In this document: in pieces, positions 18,659 through 27,608 of the stretch
How positions within the stretch are numbered: position 1 is the first letter of the stretch
Layout: the number at the start of each line of letters is the position of its first letter
NCBI RefSeq assembly: GCF_011326755.1
Contig: NZ_JAAOIE010000009.1
Coordinates: forward strand, 1-64,000
Origin: Cochlodiniinecator piscidefendens
GTDB taxonomy: Bacteria; Pseudomonadota; Alphaproteobacteria; Rhodobacterales; Rhodobacteraceae
Length of the DNA stretch: 64,000 nucleotides
Direction of reading: 5' to 3'
Notes under the pieces: model-generated
What the model saw: the letters and a program-made list of their open reading frames with translations, nothing else
Database searches by the model: none
What the model was told of the DNA's origin: nothing
Position numbers and translations under genes: made by a program

Positions 18659-20284
18659 ATGCTAGGGCCAACCGCACATGAAGACACATTCGCGCGCGAC
18701 AACCTTCCCCCGGTGGCGGATTGGCCAGAGTTTAACCTCAGGGGGTTCGCATACCCCGATCATTTGAATGCTGCTGTTGAATTGACGGATGCCATGGTGG
18801 CGCGTGGTTTTGGCGACCATACCGCGTTGATCGGCAATGGACGGCGACGCACCTACAAAGAACTGACCGATTGGACCAATCGATTGGCGCATGTGTTGGT
18901 GGATGATTTAGGGGTGCGTCCGGGCAATCGTGTTTTGATCCGTTCTGCTAATAATCCGGCAATGGTAGCCTGCTGGTTGGCCGCGACCAAAGCCGGCGCT
19001 GTGGTGGTGAATTCCATGCCAATGCTGCGCGCGGGCGAGTTGACCAAAATCATTGATAAGGCGGAAATTACCCATGCATTGTGTGATACGCGTTTGCTGG
19101 ATGAATTGGAAACCTGTGCTGCGCAAAGCGCATTTCTGAAAACGCTTGTTGGGTTTGATGGCACATCAAATCACGATGCTGACCTTGATCGCTTGGCATT
19201 GGAAAAACCTGTGCAGTTTGATGCGGTGCAGACGGGGCGCGATGATGTGGCGCTGTTGGGTTTTACATCCGGCACCACGGGATCACCTAAGGCAACAATG
19301 CACTTTCACCGGGATTTACTGATCATCGCGGATGGATACGCCAAAGAAGTATTGGGCGTGACACCTGAGGATGTTTTTATCGGCTCTCCGCCTTTGGCGT
19401 TTACCTTTGGTCTGGGGGGATTGGCGATCTTTCCTTTGCGGTTTGGCGCGGCGGCAACATTGCTCGAAACAGCAACGCCCCCCAACATGATTGAGATGAT
19501 CGAGAATTACAAAGCAACGGTTTGTTTTACCGCGCCAACCGCCTACCGGGTGATGTTGGCCGCGATGGAAGAGGGGGCCGATTTGTCTAGCCTGCGCGCG
19601 GCTGTGTCGGCGGGGGAAACCTTGCCTGCACCTGTGTATGACGACTGGAAGGCTAAGACAGGCAAACCAATGCTTGATGGCATTGGTGCCACCGAGATGC
19701 TGCATATCTTTGTGTCGAACCGTTTTGATGATAGCCGTGCCGCTTGTACCGGAAAACCTGTCACGGGTTATGAGGTCCGCATTTTGGACGAAACCGGGCA
19801 AGACGTAGAACCCGGTGAGGTTGGGCGTCTAGCCGTGCGTGGCCCGACCGGGTGTCGATATTTAGCAGATAGCCGGCAGGCGGATTATGTCGTCAATGGC
19901 TGGAATATCACCGGCGACAGTTTTTCGATGGATGCGGATGGGCATCTGCATTTTGCGGCGCGCAATGATGATATGATTGTGTCGTCTGGCTATAACATCG
20001 CTGGCCCCGAAGTAGAGGCCGCGCTGCTGGCCCATCCCAATGTTGCGGAATGTGCCGTGATCGGCGCCCCGGACGAGGCGCGCGGCATGGTCGTTGAGGC
20101 ACATGTGGTGTTGTCAGGGGCTGACGCTAACGCAGACACCATTCAAGCCCTGCAAACACACGTCAAAACCACCATCGCCCCGTTTAAATATCCGCGGTCT
20201 ATCGTTTTTTGCGACGGCCTGCCAAAAACCGAGACTGGAAAAATCCAGCGCTTTCGCTTGCGCAAAGCAGGCAGCCCAGAGTGA
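18659..20284 (+). CDS. aryl-CoA ligase (2-aminobenzoate/benzoate-CoA ligase type)
   Basis: The 541-residue protein is an adenylate-forming ligase. It has the ATP-binding motif GFTSGTTGSPKATMH near residue 200, GIGATEMLHIF, the adenylate motif NITGDSFSMDADGHLHF, the hinge ARNDDMIVSSGYNI and the C-terminal catalytic lysine in KTETGKIQRF. The opening NLPPVADWPEF and overall layout resemble benzoate- and 2-aminobenzoate-CoA ligases. It would activate the aromatic acid with ATP and CoA to give the substrate of the monooxygenase/reductase encoded five genes upstream. Anthranilate is the favoured acid because of that fusion enzyme; salicylate is the alternative. Confidence 0.82.
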   Translation: MLGPTAHEDTFARDNLPPVADWPEFNLRGFAYPDHLNAAVELTDAMVARGFGDHTALIGNGRRRTYKELTDWTNRLAHVLVDDLGVRPGNRVLIRSANNPAMVACWLAATKAGAVVVNSMPMLRAGELTKIIDKAEITHALCDTRLLDELETCAAQSAFLKTLVGFDGTSNHDADLDRLALEKPVQFDAVQTGRDDVALLGFTSGTTGSPKATMHFHRDLLIIADGYAKEVLGVTPEDVFIGSPPLAFTFGLGGLAIFPLRFGAAATLLETATPPNMIEMIENYKATVCFTAPTAYRVMLAAMEEGADLSSLRAAVSAGETLPAPVYDDWKAKTGKPMLDGIGATEMLHIFVSNRFDDSRAACTGKPVTGYEVRILDETGQDVEPGEVGRLAVRGPTGCRYLADSRQADYVVNGWNITGDSFSMDADGHLHFAARNDDMIVSSGYNIAGPEVEAALLAHPNVAECAVIGAPDEARGMVVEAHVVLSGADANADTIQALQTHVKTTIAPFKYPRSIVFCDGLPKTETGKIQRFRLRKAGSPE

Positions 20285-20329
20285 ATAGGGGCATTGATCC
20301 CTAAACAACACCAACCGGAGGATAAAACG

Positions 20330-21466
20330 ATGAAGAAATTTGGAACATTAGCGGCCAGTGCGGCTTTGCTTATGGCGGGTGCAGCTGCCGCAGAAGATGT
20401 AAAAGTCGGTATGATCACCACGCTTTCGGGTGGCGGCGCGGGTCTTGGTATTGATGTGCGCGATGGGTTTATGTTGGCGATAGAACAGTCGGGCGTCGAT
20501 AATATCGAAGTCATCATTGAGGACGATCAACGCAAACCGGAACTGGCCGTGCAATTGGCCGATCGCATGATCCAATCAGAACGCGTTGATGTGATGACCG
20601 GTATTATCTGGTCAAACCTCGCAATGGCTGTTGTGCCATCGGCAACCGCACAGGGTGTTGTTTATCTGTCGCCAAACGCAGGCCCATCTGCATTGGCAGG
20701 GCGCGGCTGTCATGAAAATTATTATAACGTCGCGTGGCAAAACGATAACCTGCACGAAGCAGCAGGCGCACATGCCAACGGCTCTGGTTATACCAATTCC
20801 TTTATTCTTGCGCCAAACTATCCCGCAGGCCACGACGCGCTGTCGGGTTACAAACGCTACTATGAAGGCGAAACCGCAGGCGAGATTTACACCCAACTCG
20901 GCCAAACAGATTACGCGGCTGAAATTGCGCAAATCCGGGCCTCTGGGGCGGATAGCGTTTATTTCTTCTTGCCCGGCGGTATGGGGATCGCGTTTTTGAA
21001 ACAGCTTGCGGATAGTGGCGTTGATTTACCCGTCGTCGGCCCGGCGTTTTCCTTTGATCAGGGTATTTTGCAGGCGGTTGGTGACGCAGCACTTGGCGTG
21101 CATAACACATCACAGTGGAGCCCGGATCTGGACAATGCCGCTAACGCAGACTTTACCGCGTCATTTGAGGCTGAATATGGCCGTCGTCCATCGCTTTACG
21201 CGAGCCAAGGGTTCGACACAGCCAACCTGTTGCTGTCTGCGATTGCGGCGGCGGATGTAAATGACGCGGACGCCTTCCGCACTGCGCTTGAGGCGGCTGA
21301 TTTTGATTCAGTGCGTGGTGATTTTGAATTCGGACCAAACCATCACCCGATCCAAGATATCTACGTGCGTGAAGTCATTCAGGACGGCGATATTTTCACC
21401 AACCGCATTATCGGTACAGCGCTGACAGACCGTGCTGATGCCTATGCGGCTGAATGCCAAATGTAA
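20330..21466 (+). CDS. ABC transporter substrate-binding protein (branched-chain amino acid/aromatic acid type)
   Basis: The 378-residue protein starts with a signal peptide (MKKFGTLAASAALLMAGAAAA, cleavage before EDVKVG) and has the type I periplasmic-binding fold of the Leu/Ile/Val-binding group (VGMITTLSGGGAGLGIDVRDG). GGAGG precedes ATG 20330. In aromatic-degradation operons such proteins bind benzoate-like acids rather than amino acids, so uptake of the operon's aromatic substrate is inferred. A strong hairpin follows the stop (21474-21502) before the permease genes. Confidence 0.85.
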   Translation: MKKFGTLAASAALLMAGAAAAEDVKVGMITTLSGGGAGLGIDVRDGFMLAIEQSGVDNIEVIIEDDQRKPELAVQLADRMIQSERVDVMTGIIWSNLAMAVVPSATAQGVVYLSPNAGPSALAGRGCHENYYNVAWQNDNLHEAAGAHANGSGYTNSFILAPNYPAGHDALSGYKRYYEGETAGEIYTQLGQTDYAAEIAQIRASGADSVYFFLPGGMGIAFLKQLADSGVDLPVVGPAFSFDQGILQAVGDAALGVHNTSQWSPDLDNAANADFTASFEAEYGRRPSLYASQGFDTANLLLSAIAAADVNDADAFRTALEAADFDSVRGDFEFGPNHHPIQDIYVREVIQDGDIFTNRIIGTALTDRADAYAAECQM

Positions 21467-21473
21467 AAACAAA

Positions 21474-21502
21474 AGGGGCAGGCGCGCGGTGCGACTGCCC
21501 CT
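21474..21502 (+). terminator. hairpin between binding-protein and permease genes
   Basis: AGGGGCAG (21474-21481) and CTGCCCCT (21495-21502) form a perfect 8 bp stem with a 13-base loop. There is no T-run after it. Its position after the binding-protein gene and before the permeases suggests an mRNA-stabilising or partial-termination element that raises binding-protein yield. Confidence 0.6.
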
Positions 21503-21520
21503 AATGATTGGGGTCTTTCA

Positions 21521-22438
21521 ATGACAATGGTTTTGCTGATCGAGCAAATCCTCAACGGGTTGCAGCTTGGGGTGATGTTGTTTCTCATGTCCGCCGGGCT
21601 GACGCTGGTGTTTGGGGTCATGGGGTTGATCAACCTCGCGCATGGATCGCTTTACATGGTGGGGGCATTTGCCTGCGCTGCAGTTGCGACGGCGACGGGG
21701 TCCTTTTTCTTAGGGTTACTCGCGAGTCTTGCGGCGGCAGCGGCGGCTGGGGCCATTGTCGAAATGACGGTGATCCGCCGTCTGTATGCGCGGGATCATT
21801 TGGATCAAGTGCTGGCAACCTTCGCGTTGATCCTTGTGTTTTCTGAAGGCACGCGTTGGATGTTTGGATCATTTCCGCTGTTTTTAGATGTGCCTGATCT
21901 GTTGTCGGGGCCTATTTCGTTGCCCGGTGGTATTCAGTACCCACTGTATCGATTGGCGATTATCGTTGTGGGTCTGTGTGTTGCGGCGGGCCTGTTCTGG
22001 TTGATCGCAAAAACCCGGCTTGGCATTCGTATTCGCGCCGGCGAAAGCGACCGGGACATGATCGCCGCCCTTGGGGTCGATATTTCACGGCTTTATACCA
22101 TCGTATTTGCACTTGGCGCGGCTTTGGCCGGATTGGCTGGTGCGTTGGTTGGGGCCATTCAATCGGTGCAGGTTGGCATGGGTGAACCCGTGCTGATCCT
22201 TGCTTTTGTGGTGATTGTGATTGGTGGCATTGGATCGATCAAAGGCGCGTTGATTGGGGCCCTTTTGGTGGGGCTGACAGACACCTTAGGACGCGCGCTG
22301 TTACCTACGGTGTTTGGCTATTTCATGGACCCGATTAACGCGACCACTGTTGGCGCATCTCTCGCGTCGATGTTGATTTATATCTTAATGGCCGGGGTGC
22401 TTTTGTGGCGCCCCAGCGGATTGTTTAAGGTGGCCTGA
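21521..22438 (+). CDS. branched-chain-type ABC transporter permease (LivH family)
   Basis: The 305-residue hydrophobic protein opens with LIEQILNGLQLGVMLFLMSAGLTLVFGVMGLINLAHGS, which is typical of LivH permeases, and has about eight membrane segments. The cytoplasmic coupling region that contacts the ATPases lies near RAGESDRDMIAALGVD. Its stop overlaps the next gene's start by one base (TGATG). With the second permease it forms the transmembrane channel of the importer. Confidence 0.88.
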   Translation: MTMVLLIEQILNGLQLGVMLFLMSAGLTLVFGVMGLINLAHGSLYMVGAFACAAVATATGSFFLGLLASLAAAAAAGAIVEMTVIRRLYARDHLDQVLATFALILVFSEGTRWMFGSFPLFLDVPDLLSGPISLPGGIQYPLYRLAIIVVGLCVAAGLFWLIAKTRLGIRIRAGESDRDMIAALGVDISRLYTIVFALGAALAGLAGALVGAIQSVQVGMGEPVLILAFVVIVIGGIGSIKGALIGALLVGLTDTLGRALLPTVFGYFMDPINATTVGASLASMLIYILMAGVLLWRPSGLFKVA

Positions 22439-23421
22439 TGCAACGTGAAACATGGATTAATCTGGCGATCTTATTGGGGCTTATCCTGGTTCCGTTGTGG
22501 GCTGTGGTGATGGATGAACCCTTTACCATCACGCTCACGACTAAGGTTGTGATCCTTGCGCTTGCGGGGGTCGGGTTGAACATCGCGCTTGGGTATGGGG
22601 GGCTTGTGTCCTTTGGTCATGCGGCGTTTTTTGGGGTGGGCGGCTATGCCATGGGTGTTCTTGCCAGCCACGCCCAAAGCTATACGCCCATGCAGATCGG
22701 CGCGCTTGAGGTTGAGGGCACAAAGTCCATGCTGATCATCTGGGCGGTCGCCATTGTCTTTAGCGGGATCACGGCCCTGTTTATCGGCGCGCTTAGTCTG
22801 CGCACCTCGGGTGTGTATTTTATCATGATCACCTTAGCCTTTGGTCAGATGCTATATTACTTTGCGATTTCGTGGCCCGCATATGGCGGCGAAGATGGGC
22901 TTTCGATTTACGTGCGGAATGGATTTCCGGGGCTGAATACCTTGGACCCAATTCAATTTTACTGCATTTGTTTTGTGCTATTATGTGCCGCGCTGTTGGT
23001 GTCTGCACGGCTATCAAGTTCAAGTTTCGGTCTTGCCCTACACGGCGCAAGGCAGAACGCGGAGCGGCTAGAGGCTGTGGGCGTGCGCCCGTTTAAACTG
23101 CGCCTGACCGCCTTTGTTATTTCCGGCATGATCACGGGATTGGCCGGGGCATTGTTTGCGGATCTCAATCGTTTTGTCAGTCCGACCATGTTCAGCTGGC
23201 ACACCAGTGGTGAAATCATGATCTTTGTCATTTTGGGCGGTGTTGGGCGGCTGTTTGGTCCCGTTGTCGGGGCGGCGCTGTTTATCCTGCTGGAACATTG
23301 GTTGGGCGGTATCAGTGATTTCTGGCAGTTCTATCTGGGGCTGATTTTGCTGGCTGTGGTGTTGTTTGCACGCGGTGGTGTGATTGGCACATTGGCCGGT
23401 CGGGAGGTCGCCCATGACTGA
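22438..23421 (+). CDS. branched-chain-type ABC transporter permease (LivM family)
   Basis: The 327-residue membrane protein has LivM hallmarks: LALAGVGLNIALGYGGLVSFGHAAFFGVGGYAMG near the N-terminus and the coupling segment GARQNAERLEAVGVRPFKLRLTAF. About nine hydrophobic segments are visible. It overlaps the upstream permease by one base and the downstream ATPase by eight bases, so all are translated from one message. Confidence 0.88.
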   Translation: MQRETWINLAILLGLILVPLWAVVMDEPFTITLTTKVVILALAGVGLNIALGYGGLVSFGHAAFFGVGGYAMGVLASHAQSYTPMQIGALEVEGTKSMLIIWAVAIVFSGITALFIGALSLRTSGVYFIMITLAFGQMLYYFAISWPAYGGEDGLSIYVRNGFPGLNTLDPIQFYCICFVLLCAALLVSARLSSSSFGLALHGARQNAERLEAVGVRPFKLRLTAFVISGMITGLAGALFADLNRFVSPTMFSWHTSGEIMIFVILGGVGRLFGPVVGAALFILLEHWLGGISDFWQFYLGLILLAVVLFARGGVIGTLAGREVAHD

Positions 23422-24157
23422 TACCGTTTTATCCGTCACCAACCTGTCAAAATTCTTTGGTGCGCTAAAGGCGAGCGACAATGTAAACATCGATCTACAC
23501 GCCGGGGAAATTCACGCCTTGATCGGCCCAAACGGTGCGGGCAAATCAACCCTAATCAAGCAAATCGCTGGGGGGATGCGACCCGACAAAGGTGAGGTCA
23601 TTCTAAATGGGCAAGACATCAGCGCCTTAGATACCGCAGCGCGTGCGCGTCTTGGATTGGCGCGGAGCTTTCAGGTGTCATCGGTTGCGGCGGAATTTAC
23701 CGTTCTGCAAAACGTGGTGTTGGCAGTGCAGGGGCATCAGAACCTTGGCATGTGGCGCGCGGCCTTGCGCAAAACCGCCTTTAGCGACCAAGCGCTGGGT
23801 TTCATTGCACGGGCAGGACTAGCAGGACGCGAGGCAATCCGCGCTTCTGATCTGTCACATGGCGAACGGCGGCGTTTGGAATTGGCGATGGCGCTTGCGC
23901 TGCGACCCAAGGTCTTTTTGTTGGATGAACCCATGGCTGGGGTTGGCCTAGAGGGGTCAGCAGATATGACTGCTTTACTCGATGATCTACGGCATGAGGC
24001 CCCCATCCTATTGGTAGAACACGACATGGATGCGGTGTTTTCGCTCGCGGATCGGATATCCGTTTTGGTCTATGGCCGCATTATCGCAACAGGGGCTGTC
24101 GATGACATTCGCAACGATCTCGAAGTGCAGCGCGCCTATTTGGGGGATGATGCATGA
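23414..24157 (+). CDS. branched-chain-type ABC transporter ATP-binding protein (LivG family)
   Basis: The 247-residue ATPase has Walker A GPNGAGKSTL, signature LSHGERRRLELAMAL, Walker B VFLLDEPMAG and the switch His in LVEHDMD. ATG 23414 follows GGAGG within the end of the LivM gene. The linker after Walker A and the long helical segment are as in LivG proteins. It powers import with the LivF-type partner. Confidence 0.88.
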   Translation: MTDTVLSVTNLSKFFGALKASDNVNIDLHAGEIHALIGPNGAGKSTLIKQIAGGMRPDKGEVILNGQDISALDTAARARLGLARSFQVSSVAAEFTVLQNVVLAVQGHQNLGMWRAALRKTAFSDQALGFIARAGLAGREAIRASDLSHGERRRLELAMALALRPKVFLLDEPMAGVGLEGSADMTALLDDLRHEAPILLVEHDMDAVFSLADRISVLVYGRIIATGAVDDIRNDLEVQRAYLGDDA

Positions 24158-24843
24158 CATTGCTGAACATCACCGCGCTTGAGGCTGCCTATGGCGCGTC
24201 ACAGGTTTTATTTGGCGTTAATCTCAGCGTCGCCGAGGGCGAAGTCGTCGCGCTGATGGGGCGCAATGGGATGGGAAAAACCACCACAATATCGACCCTA
24301 ACCCGTATGATGGGCATGAAATCAGGTGATATTCAGTTTGGCGGTACATCTCTTAATCGGCTGCCCTCCCACAAAGCGGCCCAACTGGGGATCGGGTTGG
24401 TGCCAGAGGGGCGGCGGTGTTTTCCAAATCTTACGGTCGAAGAAAACCTGATCGTTGCAGCGCGCGACGGTGAATGGGATTTTGAAAAAGTCGCGCAATT
24501 GTTTCCGCGCCTTAAGGAACGACGCGATCAGCTTTCGTCGTCGCTGTCGGGTGGTGAACAGCAGATGCTTGCGATTGGGCGCGCTTTGATGACCAACCCG
24601 CGCCTGTTGATATTGGACGAGGCGACCGAAGGGTTGGCCCCTGTCGTACGTCAGGAAATTTGGACCGCCATTCGCACCCTTAAGGCGCAGTCCGGGCTGT
24701 CTTTGCTCGTGGTTGATAAATCGCTTAAGGAATTGGCAAGTGTTGCAGATCGTGCAGTGATTTTGGAAAAGGGGCGTGATGTTTGGTCCGGTGCCCCTGC
24801 GGATCTGACCGCAGATATTACAACGCGCTATTTGGGGGTTTAG
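24154..24843 (+). CDS. branched-chain-type ABC transporter ATP-binding protein (LivF family)
   Basis: This 229-residue ATPase has Walker A GRNGMGKTTT, the signature SLSGGEQQMLAIGRAL and Walker B LLILDEATEGLAP, with LVPEGRRCFPNLTVEENL typical of LivF. The switch position reads VVDKSLKEL: Asp-Lys replaces the usual Glu-His, so the H-loop His is apparently absent. It overlaps the LivG gene by four bases (ATGA). The partner ATPase keeps its switch His, so one of the two ATP sites may be catalytically weak. Confidence 0.85.
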   Translation: MTLLNITALEAAYGASQVLFGVNLSVAEGEVVALMGRNGMGKTTTISTLTRMMGMKSGDIQFGGTSLNRLPSHKAAQLGIGLVPEGRRCFPNLTVEENLIVAARDGEWDFEKVAQLFPRLKERRDQLSSSLSGGEQQMLAIGRALMTNPRLLILDEATEGLAPVVRQEIWTAIRTLKAQSGLSLLVVDKSLKELASVADRAVILEKGRDVWSGAPADLTADITTRYLGV

Positions 24844-24846
24844 GCA

Positions 24847-25266
24847 ATGTTTACGATGCCACAGAAGGTGCTGTTTAAACACTGCGACCCAGCCGGGATC
24901 GTGTTTTATCCGCGCTACTTTGAAATGATCAATGATTGTATTGAGGCATGGTTTGATCATCTCGGCACCCCGTTTGAAATTATGCACAGCACGGGTTTTG
25001 GCGTGCCCACAGCACGTCTGAATACCGAATTCAGATCCCCCAGCCGCCATGGTGATATGTTGACGCTGACCCTAATTCCGATCCGTGTTGGCACCAGCAG
25101 TTTACAACTGACTTTAGATGCCCATTGCGGGGAACAGCACCGTTTTCACTGCGAAAGCACTTTGGTATATGTCGCGCTAACGACTGGCAAATCCAGCCCA
25201 TGGCCTGAGGTATTACACCACGCCATCGCGACCGATTTAGAGAAAGGCCAAAACAATGGCGCATAA
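24847..25266 (+). CDS. acyl-CoA thioesterase (4-hydroxybenzoyl-CoA thioesterase/YbgC hotdog family)
   Basis: The 139-residue protein has the hotdog-fold thioesterase signature HCDPAGIVFYPRYFEMIND, with the catalytic Asp in CDPAGIVFYPRYF. The family hydrolyses aryl- or acyl-CoA esters in the cytoplasm. It starts three bases after the last transporter gene and overlaps the next gene by 11 bases. In this operon it may release CoA from dead-end thioesters or hydrolyse a product CoA. Confidence 0.82.
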   Translation: MFTMPQKVLFKHCDPAGIVFYPRYFEMINDCIEAWFDHLGTPFEIMHSTGFGVPTARLNTEFRSPSRHGDMLTLTLIPIRVGTSSLQLTLDAHCGEQHRFHCESTLVYVALTTGKSSPWPEVLHHAIATDLEKGQNNGA

Positions 25267-25651
25267 AGTTATCGAACCCGCAGGTTGGGCGAAAGCCAAA
25301 GGATATGCCAACGGCGTTCTGAGTAAATCAGGCACCCTTTATGTGGGCGGACAAATTGGCTGGACCAAAGATCAAGTGTTCGAAAGCCACGATTTCATCG
25401 GTCAGATGGAGCAAGCCTTGAGCAATATATCAGATGTGGTTTTAGCGGCCGGTGGGGCCATCACCGATGTGACACGTCTGACTTGGTATGTGACCGACAA
25501 ACAGGAATACCTTGCCCGACAATCAGAGGTTGGCGCGGTGTATCGCAAGGTCTTTGGACGTCATTTTCCCGCCATGACAATGGTAGTGGTTGCCGGTCTG
25601 GTCGAAGATGAGGCCCTATTGGAAATCGAAGCCACTGCCGAGATTTCCTGA
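25256..25651 (+). CDS. RidA-family protein (enamine/imine deaminase)
   Basis: The 131-residue protein belongs to the RidA/YjgF family: LYVGGQIGWTKDQ, QMEQALSNISDVVLAAGGAITDVTRLTWYVTD, and PAMTMVVVAGLVEDEALLEIEA with the Glu expected near the C-terminus. The usual active-site Arg of the canonical subgroup, which sits before the conserved V/T-L segment, is not evident. RidA proteins hydrolyse reactive enamines and imines. Dearomatised 2-aminobenzoyl-CoA products carry an enamine, so deamination in this pathway is a reasonable inference. The gene overlaps both neighbours. Confidence 0.8.
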   Translation: MAHKVIEPAGWAKAKGYANGVLSKSGTLYVGGQIGWTKDQVFESHDFIGQMEQALSNISDVVLAAGGAITDVTRLTWYVTDKQEYLARQSEVGAVYRKVFGRHFPAMTMVVVAGLVEDEALLEIEATAEIS

Positions 25652-26544
25652 TGCTTTTGTCCTGTGGCGAAGCCCTGATTGATATGATCGAAGAGGCGGG
25701 TCAATTTGTGCCGGCCGTTGGTGGTGCCGCGTTGAACACGGCGGTGGCGATGGCGCGCCTTGGTGTTTCGTCCGGGATGGTCGCCGGCCTATCGTCAGAT
25801 TTCTTTGGGGATCAAATCCGCGAGCATCTCGAAGAAAGCCGTGTTGATTTCACGTATTCACCTGTTTCTGATCGGACCACCACGCTGGCTTTTGCAAAGC
25901 TGATCGATGGTCAGGCAAGGTATCGGTTTTACGACGAAGGCAGCGCCGGGCGCATGGTGTCTGAGTTTACGCAGATGCCTGAGCACACCGAAGCATTGTT
26001 GTTCGGCGGGATCAGTCTGTGCGGTGATCCATCTGGCGCAGCATATGAGGCTCTGGCAGACCGTGAGGCAGGAAAGCGGTTTATCCTGTTTGACCCAAAT
26101 ATTCGCCCCGCGTTTATCACGGATGAAAGCGGCTATCGGGATCGTCTTTGGCGGATGATACGGCGCGCCGATATGGTCAAAATGTCAGATGAAGATATGG
26201 CATGGATTTGCCCCGAAGCCGCTGATCCAAGCGCCCAGATCGCGCAGGTGACTTCGCAGATGACAGGGGTGTTGATCATCACCAAAGGTGGGGACGGTGC
26301 GCAGGCTATATTGCCGGATCAATCAACCGTACATGTCAAAGCTGAATCCGTCAAAATCGTTGATACGATTGGGGCAGGGGATACGGTGAATGCAGGTCTT
26401 CTGGTTAGCCTTCGGGAACAGGGCGCATTCCACGACCTTACATCAGATACCGTGCGAACTGCGCTGGAGTTTGCCATGAAGGCTGCGGCAATCACCGTAA
26501 GCCGACGCGGTGCAAATCCGCCATGGCAATCTGAACTGAATTAA
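25651..26544 (+). CDS. PfkB-family carbohydrate kinase
   Basis: The 297-residue protein has the PfkB fold: the N-terminal GEALIDMI with GGAALNTAVAMARLG, FDPNIRPAF, and the C-terminal signature DTIGAGDTVNAGLL carrying the catalytic Asp and the anion-hole GAGD. It resembles fructokinases. Its ATG overlaps the RidA stop (TGATG), so it is coupled to the aromatic operon, although a sugar kinase has no clear role there. It may be a stowaway at the operon's end. Confidence 0.85.
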   Translation: MLLSCGEALIDMIEEAGQFVPAVGGAALNTAVAMARLGVSSGMVAGLSSDFFGDQIREHLEESRVDFTYSPVSDRTTTLAFAKLIDGQARYRFYDEGSAGRMVSEFTQMPEHTEALLFGGISLCGDPSGAAYEALADREAGKRFILFDPNIRPAFITDESGYRDRLWRMIRRADMVKMSDEDMAWICPEAADPSAQIAQVTSQMTGVLIITKGGDGAQAILPDQSTVHVKAESVKIVDTIGAGDTVNAGLLVSLREQGAFHDLTSDTVRTALEFAMKAAAITVSRRGANPPWQSELN

Positions 26545-26660
26545 CCAGCTAATAACGCAGCATGAGTAAGGTTTTCCGGCGCATTTCATACAACTTATCG
26601 CTGATATGTTGACTTGAAGCGCGGCATTTGTTCAATGGTACCTATTATTTGGGGGTTTTT

Positions 26661-27077
26661 ATGAAAACAATTGTTAAGGCCGTTTCGATCTGTGCGACCA
26701 TTTTTGTGAGTGCCTGCGCGGAATACCCGCAACGGATTTCTGAAACATATATCCCCAGTATTATTTACAACGGTGCAACTTGCGAACAATTGCGTTTTGA
26801 ACAGACCCAATTGGCAAACTACGTGACCGAGGTCACAAGCCGCCAAAGCCGTCGTGCGAATTTGGATGCGACCTATGTAACTGCGGGTTTACTGGTGACA
26901 GGGATCGCGTTTGCGGGCCTTCCTTTTACCAGGGATGAAGCTGCCCAATTGTCCGTTGCGCGCGGACACTACACCGCTTTAACCCGTTCCGCCGCAATGC
27001 AAGGCTGCCCGTTACCACGTTTGTCTGCCCAAACAGGGCAACCTCTGCGTCGCGGCGATGGTTTTCCACCGCTCTAA
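26661..27077 (+). CDS. small lipoprotein of unknown function
   Basis: The 138-residue product begins with a lipoprotein signal (MKTIVKAVSICATIFVSACAEYP) with the lipobox VSAC, so Cys20 would be lipidated. ATG 26661 follows GGGGG. The mature part contains ATCEQLRFEQTQLANYVTEV, a short helix likely to be coiled, and a hydrophobic stretch, TAGLLVTGIAFAGLPF. I do not recognise a family with certainty. It is followed by a strong terminator and converges on msrA. Confidence 0.6.
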   Translation: MKTIVKAVSICATIFVSACAEYPQRISETYIPSIIYNGATCEQLRFEQTQLANYVTEVTSRQSRRANLDATYVTAGLLVTGIAFAGLPFTRDEAAQLSVARGHYTALTRSAAMQGCPLPRLSAQTGQPLRRGDGFPPL

Positions 27078-27081
27078 ACGA

Positions 27082-27110
27082 AAAGGCCGACAGTGACGTC
27101 GGCCTTTGCT
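27082..27110 (+). terminator. bidirectional rho-independent terminator
   Basis: AAAGGCCGAC (27082-27091) and GTCGGCCTTT (27098-27107) form a perfect 10 bp stem with a 6-base loop, followed by TTTGCTTT on the plus strand. On the minus strand the stem is followed by TTTTCGTTT. It lies between the convergent lipoprotein and msrA genes and can end both. Confidence 0.85.
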
Positions 27111-27608
27111 TTATGATCTGGGTAATTTCCAATCTGGTCGTGCAAAGTGACACGTATAGCCATTTGGCCGCGTTTCCAGATAATCTTGATGTTCTGGCTC
27201 GGCTTCCCAAAAATCACTTGCCATGCTGACTTTGGTCACGACCTTACCCGGCCAAAGCCCTGAAGCGTTTACATCATCGATTGTGCGCAGCGCCTCGGCG
27301 CGTTGTTCGCTGTCGATATAAAAAATTTCCGAACGATAAGACGCACCCATATCATTTCCCTGACGATCAAGCGTGGTCGGGTCGTGAATTTGAAAGAAAA
27401 ACTCTAACAAATCACGGTAGCTTGTGACGTCATTATCAAAGATGATTTCAATGCCTTCAGCATGGGTTCCGTGGTTGCGATAGGTGGCGTTTGGAACATC
27501 ACCGCCTGTATACCCAACCCGCGAAGACACGATGCCGGGGCGTTTGCGAATGAGGTCCTGCATGCCCCAAAAACAACCGCCTGCGAGAATTGCTTTTTCA
27601 TGTGCCAT
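27111..27608 (-). CDS. msrA: peptide-methionine (S)-S-oxide reductase MsrA
   Basis: The 165-residue protein carries the catalytic GCFWG motif at 11-15 ([13 protein letters not shown]) and the conserved blocks [24 protein letters not shown] and [17 protein letters not shown]. It reduces the S epimer of methionine sulfoxide in proteins, using thioredoxin. No C-terminal resolving-Cys arrangement is visible: the catalytic Cys appears to be the only cysteine besides one near the C-terminus (YTCHF). It overlaps the msrB stop by one base (TAATG). Confidence 0.93.
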   Translation of the reverse strand: MAHEKAILAGGCFWGMQDLIRKRPGIVSSRVGYTGGDVPNATYRNHGTHAEGIEIIFDNDVTSYRDLLEFFFQIHDPTTLDRQGNDMGASYRSEIFYIDSEQRAEALRTIDDVNASGLWPGKVVTKVSMASDFWEAEPEHQDYLETRPNGYTCHFARPDWKLPRS

